From Ulva prolifera (Eukaryota; Chlorophyta; Ulvophyceae; Ulvales; Ulvaceae), in assembly GCA_023078555.1 (NCBI GenBank), contig CM041197.1:10474552-10538551 (forward strand): DNA of 64,000 nucleotides, in the 5' to 3' direction. Position 1 is the first letter of the stretch; the number at the start of each line of letters is the position of its first letter. Of the stretch, positions 45,914 to 55,989 are shown in pieces. The notes below the pieces were generated by a model. That model was not told where the DNA came from. It saw nothing but the letters and a program-made list of their open reading frames with translations, and did not search any database. A program made the translations under genes and the position numbers.

Positions 45914-46170
45914 GAATCAGCAAGCAACACAAAACGGTCCAAAACAAAATCTTCAAATGTGCTGCAGCCTCTCTCTGGAGCTGTGGTCTTGTTCTGCACC
46001 TCTGCATCTAGCCTCAATACTTCTTCGACCTCTGCCGCCCTGACGTCCTCTTCCTCTGCATGAAATGTCAAATCAGAACTCATTGCTGCTGGCATATAGT
46101 TGTGTGCAACAGAGCTGGACCGCCGTAGCAGAAAGATGTGGCCAGGGAAGGATACACCAACAAATGCCAT
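45914..46170 (-). other. coding-like segment, unknown
   Basis: A minus-strand frame beginning at 46170 (MAFVGVSFPG ... AEEEDVRAAEVEEVLRLD) runs leftwards through the CACTA-like end into copia. No domain is recognised. It could be the last exon of a captured gene. Confidence 0.3.
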
Positions 46171-46564
46171 AATTGCAATGGAAACCAGAAATGCGACATA
46201 GAGAGTGCCTCACGACTACGTACAGCATCTATTGACAGTGAGCAGACCAGGATATGGTTAAATTTGCGAATTCAATGCGAGCAAGCATGCTCATTGCGCT
46301 CCCCGACTGCCTTATGCTGCAAGGCAGGGAGTGGGGACATGCAACGTTTGGTGACACACCTTGGCACATGGCAAGCTTAGCTGTGGGTCTGCGTTGCACT
46401 GTTCTGTGTTGGATTCTATGTCAGCACCTGCACATCGAAGCATGTCATCTTGGGTACAAACATGGCGCCACGTGCACTAGGCTGCTGCTAGGGCAAGAAC
46501 ATCACACACGTCGCAGTGGCCGTACCCATGGCAGCTAGACTGTATGCTGTTGATACAGCTGCTG

Positions 46565-46996
46565 TCAAATAAAGCCTTGAACTGCACTCTGAAGGTGCCC
46601 GGGAGGGGGCCCCCTCCTGTCAACTTGGATGCACTTGGGTGTGTACCGAGTGCTTCTTTCTCTCCAATAGACAGTAAAAAGTCCATCAGACAAGCTGCTC
46701 TGGATCTCGAGCGCATGTTCTCTAGAGATCTGTGGCCCTACATAGGCATATTCGTAATCAGAGGACAGAATCGTGACATTGGCGAAGGATACCGACATGG
46801 AAAGGGCAAAGATGTCATACTTGGACAGCACTTTCAAATGCAGCTTTTTCGTCTGATAATCAAGATGCTTCGTGGCCAAATCGCGCCGCATTGCCTCGCC
46901 ATATGAGGCGAGCGCCAGCAACTTCTGGAAGCCAACGATGGCGTCTTCTTCAATGTTCTGCAAGGAGTGGCACCTGACATTTGCAATCCATTGCAT
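46565..46996 (-). CDS. hypothetical coding segment
   Basis: 143 open codons, including a LALASYGEAMRRDLATKHLD helix-like stretch and an SMSVSFANVTILSSDYEYAY stretch. No family is recognised. The neighbouring segment 47012-47317 ends at a plausible GT donor, but the two phases do not join with any AG that I tried, so they may not belong to one intact gene. Confidence 0.35.
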   Translation of the reverse strand: MQWIANVRCHSLQNIEEDAIVGFQKLLALASYGEAMRRDLATKHLDYQTKKLHLKVLSKYDIFALSMSVSFANVTILSSDYEYAYVGPQISREHALEIQSSLSDGLFTVYWRERSTRYTPKCIQVDRRGPPPGHLQSAVQGFI

Positions 46997-47011
46997 CCTA
47001 AAGTTGATTGT

Positions 47012-47317
47012 TCAGAGATCACCTGAGTACTGCTCATGTAAATTCTGTGGAATACAGCGAAGGCAGACTAGGGTGAGGACCTCGATAAACAGGTCAGAGC
47101 TCAGCTTGGCCCGCAGCCCAAGCCTGGCAACAGGCATTCCCGGTAGCCACCATCGGTCTTCTGGTCCCCAGAATGTTACTGCCTTTGGCAGAAACTTGAC
47201 CTTGACGCGATATTCGGGATCGGCCTTCAATTCTGCATTGAGAGCTACCTTGGACAGGCTTGATGGCATGTACGCTATAGTTGCCAGCCCAGCTTCCCTC
47301 CTTGCTGGATTCTGCAC
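47012..47317 (-). CDS. hypothetical coding segment with Cys pair
   Basis: About 100 codons (PSSLSKVALNAELKADPEYR ... CLRCIPQNLHE). A CX2C followed by His, with another Cys-His in the next segment, might form a zinc site if spliced together. Function unknown. Confidence 0.35.
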   Translation of the reverse strand: MQNPARREAGLATIAYMPSSLSKVALNAELKADPEYRVKVKFLPKAVTFWGPEDRWWLPGMPVARLGLRAKLSSDLFIEVLTLVCLRCIPQNLHEQYSGDL

Positions 47318-47456
47318 GTTGAATATGGGGCACTGTTAACCATTCATTACGAGAGACCCAACGGTTAGACGGCGCGGAATGCGACTGTCGACCACTCGCG
47401 AGTGCGCGCCCAATATTGAACGTGAAACGCGCTTGGTGCAAATGCCAGCTTTAAAT

Positions 47457-47798
47457 CTAAATCTGGGTAGTGTTCTGCAGTCGCGTGAGCGCCTCGTGCA
47501 CCGGCTCGGCTGCCTCGAGTCTCATGGCGTAGATTCGTTCCATGATCTTCCGAAGACTAAATTGTTTCTTCTCCAAGCTGCCTTCCACGCTGAACTCCTT
47601 CGACCCTGCCCTGCCGACATCGCTCAATATAGTCAAGATTACTTCCTCAGCGTGGCTGCGGCAATCTGCTGGCACCCCTAGTGGCTTGCTCGTATACGTA
47701 TCGGCTGTCACGAGGAGTTTGCCATCTGAGTAAATGTCAATCACCTTAATAGACAGTGTATACGGCCGGAGCCCGGGAGCGTCTTGGCCGGCTTGCAT
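47457..47798 (-). CDS. hypothetical 113-codon ORF
   Basis: Starts at an ATG in a good context (CCACCATG) and reads MQAGQDAPGL ... LLVTADTYTSKPLGVP ... EFSVEGSLEKKQFSLRKIME. It could be a small complete protein or a first exon. It lies inside the insertion in copia, so it travelled with that DNA. Confidence 0.4.
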   Translation of the reverse strand: MQAGQDAPGLRPYTLSIKVIDIYSDGKLLVTADTYTSKPLGVPADCRSHAEEVILTILSDVGRAGSKEFSVEGSLEKKQFSLRKIMERIYAMRLEAAEPVHEALTRLQNTTQI

Positions 47799-48736
47799 GG
47801 TGGCAAATCTGGGAGTAACTCACACTCGACGAGTAGACGGTCATACCACAATGCTGCGGAGATGCGCTCGCTTGTGACCGGATTCCGTCGCCAGATTCAG
47901 TGACGTTCGCTGGGCGTGACAAAGTTCTCCAGGCGCGTTGCCACCGCGTGCGTGTGGCGTAGGGGGAGGATACCCCACAGCGATGGCGTAGGCAGCACCA
48001 GACCCCAGCTCCGCCATCCAGTCGCGACGGTCCATGTCTGCCGTCACATCATCGTGCTGAAGTCAAAGGTCAACGTCGACGCCATCATAAAGATGGCACG
48101 AGCGGTATGGTGGCTGCTCCTTTTATGTGTCTGTGATTGCTGCCCTTTAGCACTCGTCAATGACACGACCTGTGTCTCGCCACAGCTAACCTGAAAAAGT
48201 CAAGAGGCTGTAATTATAATATATTGTGGCTGTGTTTGCAGGCGCCAGGTGCATCCGAGCATGATATTAATCTGAAATGGTGGAAACCCAACTCTCTGTA
48301 CATTTGCCGAGGGGCAAAATCGATGCCATTTCCCATTCGTCAGGTCTCAAATTAAGAGGGAAGCGGGGAGTAAGGTTGCCTCCACGAATATTAGTTTTTC
48401 AAGCATTGGGGACATCAGCCTTGCTGATGCTTACCTCGAAAGCTAGCAAGTCAGAAATGTATGTGGGAATTAAATCAGCTTGACGCGGTGTTTCACACCA
48501 AATCATACTTCGATAAAGTTTTCTAGGGAAGAATAAAGAGTCGTGGATGTAAACTGCATCAAATCCAAACGTGTCGCGACTCGTGACACTGATCTGTACA
48601 GATTTGCCTTTTCTACCGACATGGACTCCTCTCCACTGTCCACCTGCCATACGCAGAGTTCACTTTCATGTCCACAAACCACACGTCCCACCATTCCCTG
48701 GGTGCAAATGTACATGTTACGCATGGCAGCTGTTAC

Positions 48737-49712
48737 AAGCATGCTGGATTTTTTGTGAAGGAGCTGAGGCAGCCACTGGCAAACCTGAGCTGCATATTCA
48801 TTCATCAACTCACATGTGCAGTGAACTGAGCAGTTTGAAATCCAGCAGCTCAAGGTTGGGTTTGGTGCTGGCTGCATACGTCGCACGTGCATGCTGGTTT
48901 CCCGCTTCTGTGAGCATGCTGATTTTTTTGTGAATGAGCTGAGGCTGCCACTGGCGCGCCTGAGCTGCAAATCCATTCGGCAACTCACATGTGCAGTGAA
49001 CTGTGCAGTTTGAGCTCCAGCAGCCCAAGGCTGGGTTTGGTGCTGGCTGCATACGTCGCACGTGCATGCTGGTTTCCCGCTTCTGTGAACATGCTGATTT
49101 TTTTGTGAAGGAGCTGAGGCTGCCACTGGCGCACCTGAGCTGCAAATCCATTCGGCAACTCACATGTGCAGTGAACTGTGCAGTTTGAGCTCCAGCAGCC
49201 CAAGGCTGGGTTTGGTGCTGGCTGCATACGTCGCACGTGCATGCTGGTTTCCCGCTTCTGTGAACATGCTGAATTTTTTGTGAAGGAGCTGAGGCAGCCA
49301 CTGGCAAACCTGAGCTGCATATGCATTCATCAACTCACATGTGCAGTGAACTGAGCAGTTTGAAATCCAGCAGCTCAAGGTTGGGTTTGGTGCTGGCTGC
49401 TTGCGGCGCACGTGCATGCTGATTTCCCGCTTCTGTGAACATGCTGGACTTTTTGTGAAGGAGCTGAGGCTGCCACTGGCACACCTGAGCTGCAAATCCA
49501 TTCGGCAACTCACATGTGCAGTGAACTGTGCAGTTTGAGCTCCAGCAGCCCAAGGCTGGGTTTGGTGCTGGCTGCATACGTCGCACGTGCATGCAGGTTT
49601 CCCGCTTCTGTGAGCATGCTGAATTTTTTGTGAAGGAGCTGAGGCTGCCACTGGCACACCTGAGCTGCAAATCCATTCGGCAACTCACATGTGCAGTGAA
49701 CTGTGCAGTTTT
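48737..49712. repeat. 175-bp tandem array, about 5.6 units
   Basis: GAGCTGAGGC recurs at 48761, 48936, 49111, 49286, 49461 and 49636, exactly 175 bases apart each time. Two sequence types occur: units at 48761 and 49286 share GGCAAACCTGAGC and TTGAAATCCAGC, the others GGCRCACC/GGCGCGCC and TTGAGCTCCAGC. The array is open in several frames because stops are rare in the unit; no protein is proposed. Confidence 0.95.
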
Positions 49713-51180
49713 TCATTCCCACTTTGAAGCTGTCAACCTTCGGTTGAAAAGTTACGACCATGTAACACCATAGGTACTTGTGCTGATAATGCGGCTTACC
49801 CGAGCTGGACGAAGTTTATGAGTCGAGATATCAACACGTGATTTCTATAGAGGTCCATGCCTATCGCACAGAGCACCTACAACCAACAGGAATGCAGCTG
49901 CAGCACCTACATGAGCAGCCAGCAAATGGTGTTCAAAGCATTTTGCTGTATCACTTGGACACGACACGAGTTCCATGCCCTAGCTAGACATAGCATCTCC
50001 ACACATCAAGAATTCAGCGTGGATACTCACAGATAATTCTTGCCAGCAGCCTACCTCATCGTTAATGGGCTATCCACTGCACCGTAAACTACACCGGAAG
50101 GCCTTCCGTAGCTTGTGATCAAGTAGCTTCTACTGCTGCCATAATCATGATGCCTTGGGCTAGGTGGAGTGTAGCAGCAAACTGCCGCTGCAACACTGAT
50201 CACGATACACCGAAGGAATACGTCAGTGGAGCATCATCACCTGCATGTCAGTGTAACAATCGTTTTCATTGTTTACACCTCAAATGGCGTTTTGCTGCAG
50301 GCGTCATCATGGAACACCAGTCACGAGCAACTGTGGCGCAACACACAAGCCAAGGCAGATGAAGCATGAGCATGTAGCCTACCGGAACGTACTACATTGC
50401 TTCGGATATTGGCGTCTGGCAGGCACTGGGGAAGCACGCTGGTCACTAATTGATTCACTCGCAGCAACGCGAAATCCACGCCGACTAATCAAGTCCGTTC
50501 TCCGCGCATGAAGAAGACTAGGGGCACATAAGCCATCCGTTGGATCACCTGACTGAGCACACGCACCCGTGGGAACGTGATCACAGTGCAGGCCTGCGCG
50601 AGTCGATAATCATGTCGAGCCCAAAGCCGCATCCGCGTTAGCTGCATGCATCGGCTACAAACGCTGCTGGCTCCCTCCGGGCGGCCGCAAGGATCGCCAC
50701 GAAAGCCGACATCAAGCGAAGCATGACCAGGATTTACGCATTCATGAATCTGTACAGCCGACCCATCACACCACCCACGGGACACCTGCTCAATGTCCGT
50801 GCGTCGATGTACCAAACCGCCAGAAACAGTCATCAGCACCCACGGTGCACAGTTCGCGCATTCAATCGATTATGTGCCTTATCTGTCAAGATAGTAATAT
50901 TCAATGCGACCCGATTGTCCATAGCAGGGCATCGCACCGTTTCACCAATGTGCCATGGCATGGTGGCACAAATACGGCCCCTTATGGAGCAGCTTGGTGA
51001 ATGCCCAAGCAAACACCCCCTCATCGTGGGGCCCATATGTGCCCCTGACTTTCAAAGTGACCCTGGAGCCGGAACCCCCCCCAGCTGCCGAATCCTGAAA
51101 CCGCCCCTGAACTAGCATGGGGCACTTCAGCCCTCTGCCAACGAGCCCCCAAGTCATAAGGGGCACCTTGTCCTTCCTTG
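49713..51180. other. remainder of the insertion, no gene recognised
   Basis: The open frame 50489-50839 (minus) has no known domain. Nothing else was recognised. Confidence 0.45.
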
Positions 51181-51210
51181 GGCCGGTCAGGTTTCTTGTA
51201 GTGATAGGTC

Positions 51211-52382
51211 ACACGCTCACCCTCATCGTCCCCCTCGAAGGCAACCGTATAGGAGTTCGCAAACTCCTTAGGCTCCCGCTTGTCCACAACGGCGGACGCA
51301 TCGTACTTACGTACGTGCCGGATCATCTGATCCGCAGTGCACATGACCTGACGCACAACAAAAACCCTACCCCCAGGAACATTCTGGGCGTACACACGCT
51401 GCATGCTGGGGCCCAGACCAGCCCCGACCCAGTATGCAGGCACACCCCGAGGGGACAACTTCCGCAGCTTGTCATCCCTAGGGTATGCATACACCTCAAC
51501 CCCCCACGGACGCTGCTGCCGCAGCAGATCTTGGAACACCTCAACGGAGGTGTCTCTGAAAAAAGCCATGTAAGGAATGATATCCTTATCACTAGACCGC
51601 ACTAAAAACTCATCTAATTCTGTCGTCGCAAGCAACTTGTACTTGCGTTTCTCCTTGTCCCTCAACTTATCGCGCTCGGCCTTTTTCATGCGCTTTCCCT
51701 TCCCCAGGCTTTTCTCAGCTTCGTCAACGTCCGCAGACGCATTGACAGCATGCTGAGCTTTCAGGCCCTTGAGGATGCTCGCCAGTTTGTCATGGTACAG
51801 TGCCGACGACGGCGTGAGATTGTGACCATGGACAACACTGGCGAGGCATTCTATCCACAGGAACAGAGGCAGGCCGCTCGCGAGCAGCACAGCACGGAGT
51901 GACTCAAAGGCCACTCCGATCCTCCTCTCGATCATGCCATTACAGCGATGAGCGGCTGTGGGGGTCAAGCGGTGAGTAATGCCACGACGCTGGAGGTAGA
52001 GTTTTAAGGCCGCGACCATGAACCCTCCCCCTTTGTCGGTGTGTAGGATGCGCACACCCGGTTCACCTGGCTTCACCACATTCACCCGAATGCGTTCAAT
52101 AATGTAAGAGATCATGGCCGCAGCCTCACTCTTTTTGCGCAGACCGACCACGAAAGTATAACGGGTAAAGGCACACATCACAAACAAAACATATTTCACA
52201 CCACCAATTCCTACTGGAGAGACAGGACCAGCTAAATCGGCATGCAGTTGCTCACCAGGCCACTTGGCCTGACCCATGAGCTCACGATCATTGGCAGAGA
52301 AGTTAGCGAGGAGCCTGGCCAGCTGCGAGAGCAGCGACCACAGGGCCATCACCACGGTGCTGCTTGCGCCAGCCATGGCCTG
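51211..52382 (-). pseudogene. pol: copia pol 5' part (integrase), with internal deletion
   Basis: The integrase core is retained: HADLAGP, then ILHTDKGG (the first copy has GGEF, here GGGF), then NGMIERRIG. At about 52304 the sequence jumps from integrase straight to the gag linker, removing what corresponds to 2343-3233 of the first copy (zinc knuckle, protease, integrase zinc site). A short gag piece then ends at 52382. Confidence 0.9.
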
Positions 52383-52386
52383 ACAT

Positions 52387-52635
52387 GTGCGCAGAAGGTA
52401 TGAGATGCTGGCTGTCCTGACCTGACCTGAATGAGGACTGCGCGTCCGCCCTGCATAAATGATAGCTTTTCTGACATGGTATCGGTGATGTTAGCGTTAT
52501 GTCTGTTTCTGGTCTTGTTCAGGAAGCCGTCGGCCAATGTCTGTGCGCAGACACGGCGGGCATTCCACTGTTCTGCCGGCGCTCAGACTGCGGTCAAAAG
52601 CGCAGGCATCATTTAGCTTTCTCGTAGTTTATTGT
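52387..52635 (+). repeat. inverted copia LTR end, primer-binding site and leader
   Basis: 52387-52478 equals the last 92 bp of the copia LTR and 52479 onward equals its primer-binding site (TGGTATCGGTGATG) and leader, on the plus strand, opposite to the adjoining pol. Homology stops at about 52635, where a 20-bp motif TGTTGAATATGATCAATGAA occurs twice, 40 bp apart. Confidence 0.88.
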
Positions 52636-53151
52636 TGAATATGATCAATGAACACATTCACACAAGTGTTTGTTGAATATGATCAATGAAAATGGCACTG
52701 GTGATGAGTAGCCTAATCTGACACGTGGCTGTGTTCCCCCACCACATCTCCCTGTCCATGGCCCCTCAGCTCCAGAGGCCATGGTCGTGACAAGTGACAG
52801 TGACATGATAGCATCGTAACCTGGGTCGAGGCATGGGGTCATGCCATTGTCAGGCTTCTTAGGTGGTGATGCTGGTGTTTGCCTACATCGGGTCACGGTT
52901 GCGTCCACACCAGCGGCTATGAAGGACCCACCCCAAGTCCGAAAAAAAAGCATGTCAGTGGTCCTTACTCTTGTTGTACTTGCATTGAAAAGACAATTTT
53001 TCTTGGGATGGGTGCGCCATCAGCTGTGCAAATGGTGTTGGTGTGGCTGCATGTGTCAAAACACAGGCACGACCAGAACGCAGCAAGTCTCTACAGCTAC
53101 TACACCTTCTAATGCTCTATCCCTTCATGCTGCTTCAGTACACTGCACACA

Positions 53152-54449
53152 CAAACGCGGCCAGCTACAATTCTGCACAGCTTTGTAGCTGCATCGAGTT
53201 TTGACATTCTGCAAAGCCATGCTGCTCCCTGACAATATTTATAGCAGGGAATGATCCTCATCAGGGCCTGATCGCTGCGGGAGGGCTGCCTCAGATCATT
53301 GCTACTGGCTGCTGAGCACCTGGAACTGCCACAATTGTGATACACGCCTGGAAAGCACATGCAAGGCATCAGGGCAGGACTGATTCAAGCCTACCCTAGC
53401 TATCTCACATTCATATGGCATTGTCTGTTCAAGTTTGGCTTGGTTTGATTCACCCTACACCTGTCTGTGGCAATGTGTGACTCTGTGCATGAGGAGAGTA
53501 TTCGGGAAACGCAAACAGCTGCAATTCTGCACAGCTTTGTAGCCGCATCGAATTTTGACATTCTGCAAATCCATGCTGCTTCCTGACCATATTTACAGCA
53601 GGGAATGATCCTCAACAGGGCCTGATCGCTGCGGGAGGGCTGCCTCAGATCATTGCTACTGGCTGCTGAGCACCTGGAACTGCCACAATTGTGATACACG
53701 CCTGGAAAGCACATGCAAGGCATCAGGGCAGGACTGATTCAAGCCTACCCTAGCTATCTCACATTCATATGGCATTGTCTGTTCAAGTTTGGCTTGGTTT
53801 GATTCACCCTACACCTGTCTGTGGCAATGTGTGACTCTGTGCATGAGGAGAGTATTCGGGAAACGCAAACAGCTGCAATTCTGCACAGCTTTGTAGCCGC
53901 ATCGAATTTTGACATTCTGCAAATCCATGCTGCTTCCTGACCATATTTACAGCAGGGAATGATCCTCAACAGGGCCTGATCGCTGCGGGAGGGCTGCCTC
54001 AGATCATTGCTACTGGCTGCTGAGCACCTGGAACTGCCACAATTGTGATACACGCCTGGAAAGCACATGCAAGGCATCAGGGCAGGACTGATTCAAGCCT
54101 ACCCTAGCTATCTCACATTCATATGGCATTGTCTGTTCAAGTTTGGCTTGGTTTGATTCACCCTACACCTGTCTGTGGCAATGTGTGACTCTGTGCATGA
54201 GGAGAGTATTCGGGAAACGCAAACAGCTGCAATTCTGCACAGCTTTGTAGCCGCATCGAGTTTTGACATTCTGCAAATCCATGCTGCTTCCTGACCATAT
54301 TTATAGCAGGGAATGATCCTCAACAGGGCCTGATCGCTGCAGAAGGGCTGCCTCAGATCATTGCTACTGGCTGCTGAGCACCTGGAACTGCCACAATTGT
54401 GATACAAGCCTGGAAAGCACATGCAAGGCATCAGGGCAGGACTGATTCA
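53152..54449. repeat. 354-bp tandem array, about 3.7 units
   Basis: The same block recurs at 354-base spacing (for example CATGCAAGGCATCAGGGCAG at about 53359, 53713, 54067, 54421). The two inner units are identical as far as I can see, and the outer ones are a little diverged, as expected when unequal exchange homogenises an array from the middle. 354 is a multiple of three, so each unit repeats a 107-codon minus-strand frame; this is probably not a gene. Confidence 0.95.
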
Positions 54450-54695
54450 TACCACAGTGGTCTGAACAGGATTTGCACATGTTCAGGTTTACATGTACGC
54501 ATGTTTCATGAGGCACATTGAGTGACATTGAGTGAAGCTGTGCTTTTCTATTGTATATGCACAGCCATGCTCTAGCATGTTTCGTACGACACAACGCATT
54601 CAGGCATTCCATCACTTCAACCGGCTTTGGTGTTTGTGTACATGCCGCGATGGTGCTCTCAGCGATGCTCTCAACGATCAGATCCGGAAAGAGGG

Positions 54696-55981
54696 AGGGG
54701 GTCATGCACTCCCGCTACGAAGTGGTCCCAGTGAGGGCGCGCGAAATCGACGACGATTTTGATCGATTGGGGAACACTTTAAATATTATTTAGGATAAAT
54801 GAACAGAATGGCTGATTCATCTCGGAGGTTTGGGGAGAATCGCCCGAAGTCGCCGATTTGGGCTGTTCCCGTGGGGAGTACCCCCAAATCCGCGTTTTGT
54901 TCCCCAAACATCGACATTCTTCCCCAACCGTCCCCAAACTCGTTCTATGATGCTTCTTTTGATGTTTTACTGGCATATAGCCTTCCTTGGTATTATCTTG
55001 CGTCTCTGTGTGCACTTTTCCAAACTCAGTGTCAAATCGTGGTCAGCATACCTTCATGTGATGTCTGTTGACACTGGGACTCTCAAATACAACTATTGTG
55101 CGGAATTATATTTGTGTTGACAGTTCCGGGATGTGATTTCCCCATGGCGAGGTGCAGCTGGTCAGCTTACCAGTAGCCTACCCAACTTGAATCTGTGGAC
55201 TCACGTGCAATGCAAGTCCGGGTGTTGCAATCGGTTGAGATAGCTCTTGCAGCTACCGTGCTTGTTATTCGCGGCCATTGCTGTTCACGTCCTATGCCTC
55301 TGTAGTTTGGTTTGATCAGAGCTGTCCATCGTATGCTGTGGTGTTGTGCGATGCCGGCTGTTCAATCAGTATGACGTCCCCCGCGGAAACTCCTCGGGCC
55401 TCATAGATGAATTCTCGAAACCACCGTTGCGTGTAGCCACGACATTCACCTTGTTTGGCTCCTCGACTGGTCGCGGCACCACTGTATTGACGACTCCCAC
55501 GACTCGACTCCCTGCAATTCCAAGGCCGACACAGGCTCCACCTACTATATAGGCACCGGATACGTCTTGCACACCATCGTATAACACCTGTTGACCACTG
55601 CGTGGTCACGAAGCCATGTCATTGCAGTGCGTCGAGGTCTGCTCAGCTGTGACGACGACCACATCACTCACAGAAGTCGCAACAGTGCAAACATCGCCAA
55701 TGTACACTATCATAGTGAATTTTCTATGTTGTCACTGCACTGTGATCACTGGCGTGCGTTTGGGCGGGAAGAGCTCAGCGAATGCCACCGTTTGGGGAGA
55801 ACCGCCATTATTCGCCAAAAGGGGGGCCTGGGGTGGGGAGAGTCCCCACAGCCGAGATCGCTCACGCAGAGTCCCCAAACATTGATCACAATATTCGAAG
55901 TTGTCCCCGATTACGAAAATTCGGTCGTTTTGATGCGCGCCCACACTGGGACCACTTCGTAGCGGGAGTGCATGACCCCCT
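54696..55981. mobile_element. hAT-like non-autonomous TIR element, complete
   Basis: A 1,286-bp element, AGGGGGTCATGCACTCCCGC at the left and its inverse complement at the right, flanked by an exact 8-bp target duplication AAAGAGGG (54688-54695 and 55982-55989). The perfect terminal repeat extends at least 36 bp (through CTACGAAGTGGTCCCAGTG). Arms carry six or more TTGGGGA/TCCCCAA motifs each and a small hairpin (AAATCG/CGATTT). No transposase inside. Confidence 0.93.
55366..55587 (-). other. coding-like segment inside the hAT-like element
   Basis: A 73-codon minus-strand frame with a Gly/Val-rich, membrane-like stretch (AYIVGGACVGLGIAGSRVVG) and then PRPVEEPNKVNVVATRNGG. It reads more like protein than its surroundings and may be a captured exon. 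Family not recognised. Confidence 0.3.
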
Positions 55982-55989
55982 AAAGAGGG

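Larger units (their letters stand above)
45881..51210. mobile_element. 5.3-kb insertion in copia pol, possibly a non-autonomous CACTA element
   Basis: It interrupts copia at a point only six bases wide in the first copy (between its 4326 and 4333). The right end reads TTTCTTGTAGTG (to 51203), the inverse of CACTACAAGAAA. On the left CACTATCACAAC starts at 45895, 14-15 bp inside the copia junction. Similarity beyond CACTA is weak and no 3-bp target duplication is visible, so the class is tentative. The cargo is minus-strand coding-like segments (46.5-48.1 kb) and a 175-bp tandem array (48.7-49.7 kb). Confidence 0.55.
42886..52640 (-). mobile_element. second copia copy, inverted, decayed and rearranged
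   Basis: Same family as the 738-7316 element, on the minus strand. Its 3' LTR is 42886-43234. Pol reads leftward from 45880 to 43252 and from 52382 to about 51211, split by a 5.3-kb insertion. Gag C-terminus, protease and the integrase N-terminus are deleted. The 5' end has been inverted: the last 92 bp of an LTR plus leader (52387-52635) lie on the plus strand. Its left-hand LTR flank (42881-42885) has no partner. Confidence 0.9.

Noticed and set aside
48810-49761. Overlapping minus-strand frames with a repeated MPVAASAPSQK-type sequence as a repeat protein.
   Set aside because: 175 is not a multiple of three, so the frames cannot continue from unit to unit as one protein; they are shadows of the tandem array.
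37125-51203. CACTACAAGAA at 37125 and its inverse at 51203, both bordered by ATAG, read as one 14-kb CACTA element.
   Set aside because: The copia pieces either side of 45881-51210 are contiguous in the first copy, so 51203 belongs to an insertion within copia, while 37125 has no copia to its left. The ATAG match is four bases and CACTA elements normally duplicate three.
53109-54431. Four 86-107-codon frames with identical sequence as a small gene family.
   Set aside because: They repeat at exactly 354 bp as part of a tandem array, each with its own stop and no gene-like context.
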